Shown here in pieces: positions 57,351-64,000 of a stretch of 64,000 nucleotides of DNA. Each line of letters begins with the position of its first letter. The stretch's first letter is position 1. The notes below the pieces were generated by a model. The model was not told the DNA's origin and ran no database searches. It saw nothing but the letters and a program-made list of their open reading frames with translations. This DNA is from Glycine soja (Eukaryota > Streptophyta > Magnoliopsida > Fabales > Fabaceae), in contig NC_041019.1 of NCBI RefSeq assembly GCF_004193775.1, positions 33,728,827 through 33,792,826 on the forward strand, written 5' to 3'. A program made the position numbers and the translations under genes.

Positions 57351-59133
57351 GTCTCTTGTCAATGTCAGGACTTACACGTGATTCTCCTCAAATTTCAGCC
57401 AGCCCGCATCAATTAGACTTTGCACCTTACGCTTCGAGGTCATACAGTGCTCAATGGAATGTCCCGGAACTCCTCCATGATATGCTCATATTCAAGTCGT
57501 ATCCTCGAAAAAGTAGAGGTTGAGGAACCTTGGTTGGGGTTATGGCTACCATTGAATTATCGAGTGGATATAGGAGCAAGTTAGCATAGGACACCAGAAT
57601 TGGGGTGAATTCTATAGGTTTTTTTTTGCTGCAAAATTCCTTCCTTCGTTGGTGTTGTGGGTCGTGCTAAAGGTGGTGTTTAGCATTGGTTGTGTGGTAG
57701 GTGGGTTTTGTGGTTGATTTAGGGATGATCTTTGTGGATAACTGGGTGGTGGGTAAGGAGAAGGGTTGTTATTTGCTGAGTAATGACATTGTTGGGTTGG
57801 TGGGAAACTTGGCCGTATAGGAATGGCAGCCACAGCATGGGTTTCTCCCTTATTCTCACCCTCTTCATTTGCCCCAGTTTTCTCATTCGTCAAAGCAGGA
57901 TGGTCAAATTTACCTCTTTCTAGGCCCACTTTGATCCTTTCGCCGGCGAAGACCAAATCTGCAAAGCTTGAAGGTGTGTAACCCACCATTTTTCATTAGT
58001 AATGTGTCTACTATCATTGTTATCATCTCTTTCTCCATCATTAAGGGAACCACTCGGGCTGCCAGATCCCTCTCCCTTTGGGTGTATGCTTTGAAAGATC
58101 CATGCCCCCTCTTGCATATGCCCTGTAGTTGCATCCTATCCGGAGCCATATAAAAAATGTACTGATACTGCCTAATGAAGGAAACCATTAGGTCCTTCCA
58201 AGAATGGACTCGAAAAGGTTCCAAGTTAGTGTACCAAGTAACAGCTACCCCAGTAAGACTTTCTTGGAAGAAATGTATCAGCAATTCCTCATCTTTTGTG
58301 TATGCCTCCATCTTCCGACAATACATCTTTAGATGGTTCTTGGGGCAAGTAGTCCCCTTGTACTTGTCAAAGTCTGACACCTTGAACTTGGGCAGGGTGA
58401 TGATATTGGGTACTAGGAACAACTCTTATAGGTTAGCAAAGGCATAATCTCAGCCTCCTTTAATGGTCCTGAGCCTTTTCCTCTAGATGATCCAACTTTC
58501 CCATTTCTGCCATAGCATGAGGGTTTTTACCCACTGTGGAATGCAAGAGGTGTGGTTGTGGGTGATACTGAGGGCCCTCCAATGTGTTTTGCAGGGGTAT
58601 ATCAACAACTGCTTGCTCTTCAGTGGCATATCCGAGGCAAGGCTCGAAGTCGGCTAGATTATGGTGGGGAATTTCATGTGCCTCCCCCATGGGTTGAGAG
58701 ACATGTATGTGATGAGGTTGTCGGCTCTCAATGAGTATGGGAACAGAGTTATTGACATCCTTACTGGGAGTGTATGCCACATTGGGTGGTGTATAGTTGG
58801 GAGGCAAGCCATACGGTAGGAAGGGGTGCTCATTTTGAATTTGCACATCATGGGGCCGTCCGTACTTCCCAAATCTTTGCCTACCATATCTGAGGTTGGA
58901 TGATTCATTTGGTTGAGGCCAGATGGGGGCATCGGATTCATCTTAGCAACAGCGCTGGTAGCAGCAACTGCAACCGCATTGGCTTCCATTATCTTCTTCA
59001 TGCTCATCATGGCCTCCATTATTGTGGCAATTTACTCTTTCATGGCCTCCATGTCGGCCTTCATCTGCTCTTGCACCTCCTCTACTTCACCTATTACTCT
59101 AGCTTTAGCACGGGTTCGGTAAGGGCGCCGTAA
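57351..59133 (-). pseudogene. Gag of element B, interrupted
   Basis: Same domain order as the A gag. The N-terminal coiled segment (MEAMMSMKKIMEANAVAVAA) is near 58960-59019. The Pro-rich linker is at 58460-58846. The gag core (MYCRKMEAYTKDEELLIHFF, VAVTWYTNLEP, DRMQLQGICKRG) is at 57985-58422, and the C-terminal spacer at 57612-57989. A frameshift of about 10 bp lies near 57985-58005. At the knuckle (57440-57480) the first Cys codon is lost and the frame is shifted, whereas A keeps CAYHGGPPGHSIEHC. So neither copy is intact, and they broke at different places. Confidence 0.88.
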
Positions 59134-60777
59134 AACGTGTTCTTTTCTTTTTTATAACAATGATTAAGTTCGTTTTTTTTTTGTTTTTGTTTTTTTTTCA
59201 ACGAAAGAATGCAATGAACAATGCAACCAATGAAAAGCATGGATGTATGTGAATGATGCACAACTGAAGTATTGCGAATTTTTACGTAGGACATGGGGTT
59301 GAATCAATTTAGATTTTTAACATGGTCCATTACATCTTTGTCAAGGTGAAACTGAAAGTAACAAGGACATCAACAGTCCTAAATGTGTTTGGCAGTAGAC
59401 GAAGCAGCGATGTAACTCAATCCATCTTTTGCCCCAATTTTTTGCAAGATGGTTACTTCCATACTTTAACTTGACTTGATGAACCTTTTCTTAAAAGCAT
59501 GAGCTTGGTTCAACCCTGTAATCCAAGGAATGGCAATTCTGATTGCCAATAGTTCAACAACATTTCATAAGGATGAAAGACTCGGGAATACATATGCTAT
59601 GCATGGAAAATGTAATTATGGAATTGAGATGCCCGAAGAAACATCATTTCCTAGTTAACCACGCATTAGGTACCATGCTCAATCATTTTTTTTGGTTTTT
59701 TAGAAATGGGTTTATGATCCCAACATGGTTGGCTCATGGTACCTAACACATGCAACTAAGAATGTAGTGTGAATTTTCACGCTTCCTTTTTTTGTTTTCA
59801 TTTTGCAGAGGAAAATGCAAGGATCATGCATGAACAAACATGAAAACAAAAGGTATGCAGTTTGTAGAACAGAAAGTATGTTGAACGCATATGCATGATG
59901 ATGCAATGACTCATGCAAAATGTGATGCTGGAATGTGATAACGGACAAATGCAAGAACTATATGTTCATTATGATGCCATGAAGAGATGCTTATGTGATG
60001 CATGATATGAATGCATTTACGGACACGAGAGCCCGGAAAATCATCTCTTCTTACTTGCACATTTGGGGGTGCAGTGCCCCATGTGTGTAGTTAAGAAGGT
60101 GATATGGATCTTCCGGCTTCCCATGACAAAAGACAAGAACAACATACAACGCGTGCATGACGACATGATGCAGACGCGAACGAAAATGCACAACACAGGG
60201 ATGCACATAGTACGAAAATATCCACAAATAATCATAAGCAAAGGCGTACATGACATTTAGGATTATATGCATGGCAGTGTTTAAAACGCACGCAGCGTGT
60301 TCGCTTCGTGCCCCTATTTTTAGGGACCTAAACGGGAGGAACTAAAAGGCTTTTAGTAATAATTCCCAAGGTGGTCATATCTCTCTTGATGGTTTCTAGA
60401 GGTATCATCCCCTTCGAAAAAACATATTGCGACAGTAGGGACTACCAGCAACAATATGTTATCAAAGAGAAAAACTCTAGATGAGGGTTCACTGTTATCA
60501 AGCAAGTCGGAGACCTAGCATGATCACAGATTCGCCTCCACTCCTTATGTTCCCATGGACTCGGGTATAGGGCCCTTTTTCAACTCACCGTGTGTGCAAA
60601 TAGTGTTGGTGTTTGTGTGCATCAAATGAATAAACATCTATCTCATGCATACATTTTAAAAACACACTAAAAGCATCAAAGAGTTATACACAAGAACGTA
60701 AGAGAAATAAAAGGAAACTGACAAAAGATGAAGTCACAATATTGCACGATATTAGAAGGCCTAACTCTCTAAAAACA
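59134..60777 (-). other. 5' leader of element B
   Basis: No gene is seen. AT-rich with many ATGCA steps, partly matching A at 39071-39917. A CACAAGTAAGGTGC-like middle part (about 59280-60060) is extra in B. The leader is long, as is usual for Tat/Ogre-like elements. Confidence 0.65.
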
Positions 60778-60796
60778 GTCCCCAGTGGAGTCGCCA
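60778..60796 (-). other. Primer binding site of element B
   Basis: The minus strand reads TGGCGACTCCACTGGGGAC two bases after the 5' LTR. It is the same site as in A. Confidence 0.8.
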
Positions 60797-60798
60797 AC

Positions 60799-62686
60799 TG
60801 TCGCAACCTACCCATCAGCAAGAGGGCGACGTGAGGGCTCACGGATGCGTCTTCCAAGAAAGGAAAATGCGCTGAGTCGCAACCAACGTTTATTCGAGGA
60901 AAACGTCGGAAAAACCGGAAAAGGATGTGGTCTACGAACTTTAAGTGTGAAAGGTTCGGGAGTTGTATTTACGCACGGGGAAGGTATTAGCACCCCACAC
61001 GCCCGTCACAAGGGACGGCAACCTTTAATCAAGTGTGCAAATATGACATCAAATTATTTTATTTTCCCTTTCTTACGTTTTTATGTCCTTTTACGCTTTT
61101 TGTATTTTTTATCTTTTTGTGGTCGACAAGGGTGTTTCCCTTGCTCCTACGTATTCCTCAATTGTGATAAGGAAATCAGACCTACTTAGTTCTTTCAAAA
61201 GGGGCGAATCAAGTGATTCTCTTTACTTGGAAGGTGGTCATTTAAGGCGTTGGACCTTAAAATGATCCATTTTACTTGGTGAGAAAGCTAAGGCGTTGGA
61301 CCTTAAAACGGTTTTCAGTGATTCGCGGACAAAGCTTGATTTGTGAGTTGATTTTAGCCTTAGTTTCACTTTGGTTATTAGTCAATTCATTCAAGGCAAC
61401 TTCCAAAGAAAAACGTCCGATCGATTTTTTTGATTTATTTTATTTAAAGATATTTTGATTATTTTATTATTATTTTTCTTTTTTTGGTTTAACTGAGGTT
61501 ACCGCGTGAACGATCGGTTAGATTTTGTTTTAACAATGATTAAACGAGATTACAACGCAAATGATCGGTTGAAATTCATTTTATCATTTATTAGGCGAGA
61601 AAACGACTTAAAAGATTGGTTAAAATTCTTTAAAAACGGAAGAAAAGAAACCGAAAGTGAACGAAATAAAGATGAAAGCCAAAAAACAAGAAATGAATTA
61701 AAAGTCTCGGATTTGGAAACTTACCCATTGAAGAACGAAGAACGGTGAAGAACAGAGGAAAACCTTCACGGATTTGCTTACGGAAACATCTCGGAAGCAT
61801 TACGGAAGCACCTCGACTTGGATTTTCTTCACGGAAACAATTTTTTTTCTCCCAAAACAGCTGAAATGCATAGCCAGGGGGATATGGGACCCTTAGAACA
61901 ACCCTTTTAGCCTTTTTATAGGAAAAAGGGGGAGGAGGTTGCCGCCCAACTCGCCGTGAGCTGGGAAGCTTCCTCCAGAAGCAATCAAGCTTCAAAAAAC
62001 ACTCTCGAAGACACAATTCAAAATTTCAAAATTGCTATTTGCACCCCCCATTTTGATAAGTTCACCCCCTTCTTTTGTAATTTACGAAAAGGTTATGGAA
62101 GCTTTACGGAAGCCTATAGGACTTAATTTTCTTCTGTTTTCTCTTCCTTCTCACCCATATTAAGTGAAATATGCTTATTTAGGGTTATGGGAATTTTACG
62201 GAAGCATTACGGGGGTCCCGGAAGCTCCGGAAGCCATTTTTTTAACAAAACGGGGGAGGTGGTTGCCACCCACCTCGCCCAGGCGAGCTAGGTTGCTTCC
62301 ACCTTAAGCAAGAAATTGCCCAGAATTCTCTAGAAGGGCCCAGATTTGAAAATTGCTATTTGCACTCCCCATTTTACTAAATACACCCCTTTACCCCCTT
62401 TTTTGCTGATTATTTTTCCGTAACGTTACGGAACTTCATGAATTATGTAACAATACTTGTTTTCTTTTTGTAATGTCATGAAACTTTACGAATTACGCAA
62501 CCATCCCCTCTTCGGCTTCTGGAAGGCTATGGAACTTTACGGATTGTACAATAATGTTTCCTTTCGACTCCCGACATGTCGCGGAACTTCACGGATAGCT
62601 TAACGATGAGTGTCAAGTTCCTCGAAGCGGTCAAGCGAAGTTTGTAGACATCAAACAATGATCCCCGGACGAAATTAGGGTATGCA
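60799..62686 (-). repeat. 5' LTR of element B
   Basis: 1888-bp LTR. It ends TATGCA in place of TATGACA on the plus strand, a 1-bp loss next to the TSD. It keeps the region 61619-62034 that its sister LTR lacks. It has one 80-bp module (61122-61196) and many TTACGGAA-type motifs (for example 61797, 62113, 62199, 62425). Confidence 0.94.
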
Positions 62687-63174
62687 ACTCTCTATCTCTA
62701 CAGAAGCTAATCCAGTCATCTAATCCAACCTGAATTAGATTTTCACTATGCATATAGAATTCTTAAAGGCAATCCTAGTTCCTACCCCAGAAAAAGAGCC
62801 TAAGGTGCCCAACCCTAGGGGGTCCTCTATGAATAAGAGGCTAAGAGAAACCTACCCTTAGCTCAAACTAGAAAAACCTATTCTAATATGCCTTCAGAAA
62901 TTCATACATATACTAACAATGTGTAAACCACACAAAAAATAGAGTCAAAGAAAGGCACAACTTGATCAATCATACGTAAAATCCTTGCTTGAATGAATGA
63001 GTGCCTTTTTGAACTCGAGAAATTCACAACTCACTTTTTACAATATAATCTTCATAATCAAAGATTAGAAGTTGTGAGTCACATTGTATCTAAGCATTTT
63101 TTTCTTCTCACTTTAACACTTACTTTAGCTCATACAGTTTCGCACTTGCACATTGAAGTGAGAACACAAGGTGA

Positions 63175-63184
63175 CTATTTATAG
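63175..63184 (-). promoter_or_regulatory. TATA box of LTR E
   Basis: The minus strand reads CTATAAATAG, about 25 bp downstream (on that strand) of the nearest TAATCTATTA site. Confidence 0.6.
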
Positions 63185-63207
63185 AGAAAAAAAATCATAA
63201 CCACTTG

Positions 63208-63574
63208 TAATCTATTAAATATACAATGTAATAGATTATTTCAAAGAAATAATCGATTATATTATCATTTAAATTGATTAAAGTATTCTTACCAAAAACT
63301 AGAAAACTTTCAAGAACAATGTAATCGATTAGATTCTTGATGTAATCGATTAAAGTGTTCTTGATCACTTCTGAAACAGTTTTAAGAGAGAAGTAATCGA
63401 TTATGATCACCTGGTAATTGATTAAAGTAGAGACTCCTGAAAAACCAATCATTGCCTCATTTGAATTGTGTAATCGATTATGATTACCTTGTAATCGATT
63501 AAATCGATATGAGAAACTTCTCTGCAAGCTACAAACACTTGTGTAATCGATTACGATCAACCTATAATCAAATA
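63208..63574 (-). promoter_or_regulatory. Six 21-bp-spaced palindrome pairs in LTR E
   Basis: Sites start at 63208/63229, 63250/63271, 63322/63343, 63394/63415, 63471/63492 and 63544/63565. Each pair is exactly 21 bp apart. Five single copies are mutated (for example TAATTGATTA, TAATCTATTA, TAATCAAATA) but keep position. Confidence 0.7.
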
Positions 63575-63771
63575 AAACAAAGAGTTTTAAACACAAAAGA
63601 AATTTTCTGATTTTAGAACCTCTCTTCTTACTCTTACATGATAATGCATGATGCACATATGAAAAAGATAGAATTAAGATGCAACACATAATAGGACAAT
63701 CAATACAAATGCCACTCGAGAGAGTTGGGCATGTACAAGAAAAAATTTCTTCAAGCTTCAAGACTAAGTCT

Positions 63772-63969
63772 TCATGTTGCTCCCCCTATCTCTAACAAAG
63801 TTCTTGCTTTTTCGTCAGTACTTCTCCACCGGCTTTTTGGGTAGAGGTTGCCTTTTATAGACTTCAGTGAGGAATCCGTTATGGGATCAACATCATTTCC
63901 TTGAAAAGACCGTTTTCTCACAATGGAAGGTAAAGCTATTGGCGTGCTTTGATTGGCGAGGAGTTGCAC
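63772..63969 (-). pseudogene. 3' end of an unidentified ORF of the E element
   Basis: A minus frame of 65 codons ends at the polypurine tract, where the last ORF of a Sirevirus-like element would end. Its tail contains ITDSSLKSIKGNLYPKSRWR. I do not recognise it. It might be the extra (env-like) ORF of such elements or a captured gene piece. The upstream part lies beyond the window. Confidence 0.4.
63775..63791 (-). other. Polypurine tract before LTR E
   Basis: The minus strand reads AGATAGGGGGAGCAACA just before the proposed LTR start. It marks the 3' end of the element whose LTR is E. Confidence 0.6.
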
Positions 63970-64000
63970 AATAGTACAAACAACACCATGTGCTCTTTGT

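Larger units (their letters stand above)
62687..63774 (-). repeat. Sirevirus-like LTR E (minus), target of element B
   Basis: On the minus strand from 63774 the LTR would begin TGAAGACTTAGTC right after a purine tract. U3 carries six 21-bp-spaced pairs of TAATCGATTA or decayed versions (63208-63574), followed by a TATA box (63175-63184). B inserted downstream at 62691, and the remainder lies left of B (47668 leftward). The left end is not resolved. The 188-codon frame at 63195-63761 is a chance frame through the repeats. Confidence 0.6.

Noticed and set aside
63195..63761. 188-codon frame over LTR E
   Set aside because: It reads through the TAATCGATTA repeats and ends inside U3; composition is that of AT-rich repeat DNA.

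Overview
The window is plant nuclear DNA, almost certainly a legume and most likely soybean (Glycine). It is a stack of nested transposable elements with no intact gene. The evidence is LTR retrotransposons with plant-type primer binding sites, a Sirevirus-like LTR rich in TAATCGATTA motifs, legume-type gag fragments, a MITE, a hAT derivative, a decayed MULE, and an endogenous caulimovirid copy. Most boundaries below were set by finding matching target-site duplications (TSDs) by eye.

Layout. (1) 1-8771 is the 5' part of a minus-strand Ty3/gypsy element (G). It is broken by a solo LTR (S1, 1128-2101, TSD GCAGA) and by a full Ty1/copia element (C, 2817-7623, TSD CCTGG/CTTGG). (2) 8772-16922 is an island of lower-copy DNA. 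It holds a MITE (9176-9361, TSD TTA), a hAT derivative (9477-10346, TSD CTTTGAGT), probable 3' exons of an unrecognised plus-strand gene (11520-11977) and an AT-rich element with about 220-bp inverted ends (about 15545-16895). (3) 16923-42034 is a 25-kb minus-strand gypsy-type element (A; TSD GCGGT/GCAGT) with gag but no recognisable pol. It hosts a decayed caulimovirid copy (about 19066-24087), several tandem arrays, a non-autonomous Sirevirus-like element (D, 26052-32014, TSD GGGTG) and a second solo LTR of the S family (S2, 34191-35072, TSD GGGGT). (4) 42035-47668 holds a dead MULE transposase with an OTU-like tail and LTR debris. (5) 47669-62686 is a second copy of the A family (B; TSD ACTCT) with no nested element, so it serves as the reference for A. 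(6) 62687-64000 is the rest of a minus-strand Sirevirus-like LTR (E) into which B jumped.

How the parts relate. A and B share LTR (about 1.6-2.1 kb), primer binding site, gag, a 24-bp minisatellite, a remnant of the plant 'transposon protein' domain, polypyrimidine tracts and a polypurine tract. They lack protease, reverse transcriptase, RNase H and integrase, so any movement must have used enzymes from an autonomous relative. D likewise keeps only LTRs, PBS, a short gag-like frame and three polypurine-like tracts. The order of insertion that can be read is: G before S1 and C; A before S2, D and probably the viral copy; E before B.

The most notable structural signal is in the LTRs of D and E. 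Palindromic TAATCGATTA sites come in pairs exactly 21 bp apart (two DNA turns). There are three pairs in each D LTR and six, some decayed, in E, always upstream of the TATA box. The viral copy is also unusual: it has lost most of the protease and RT core, carries an inverted second piece of its RNase H region, and ends against a 70-bp AT repeat.
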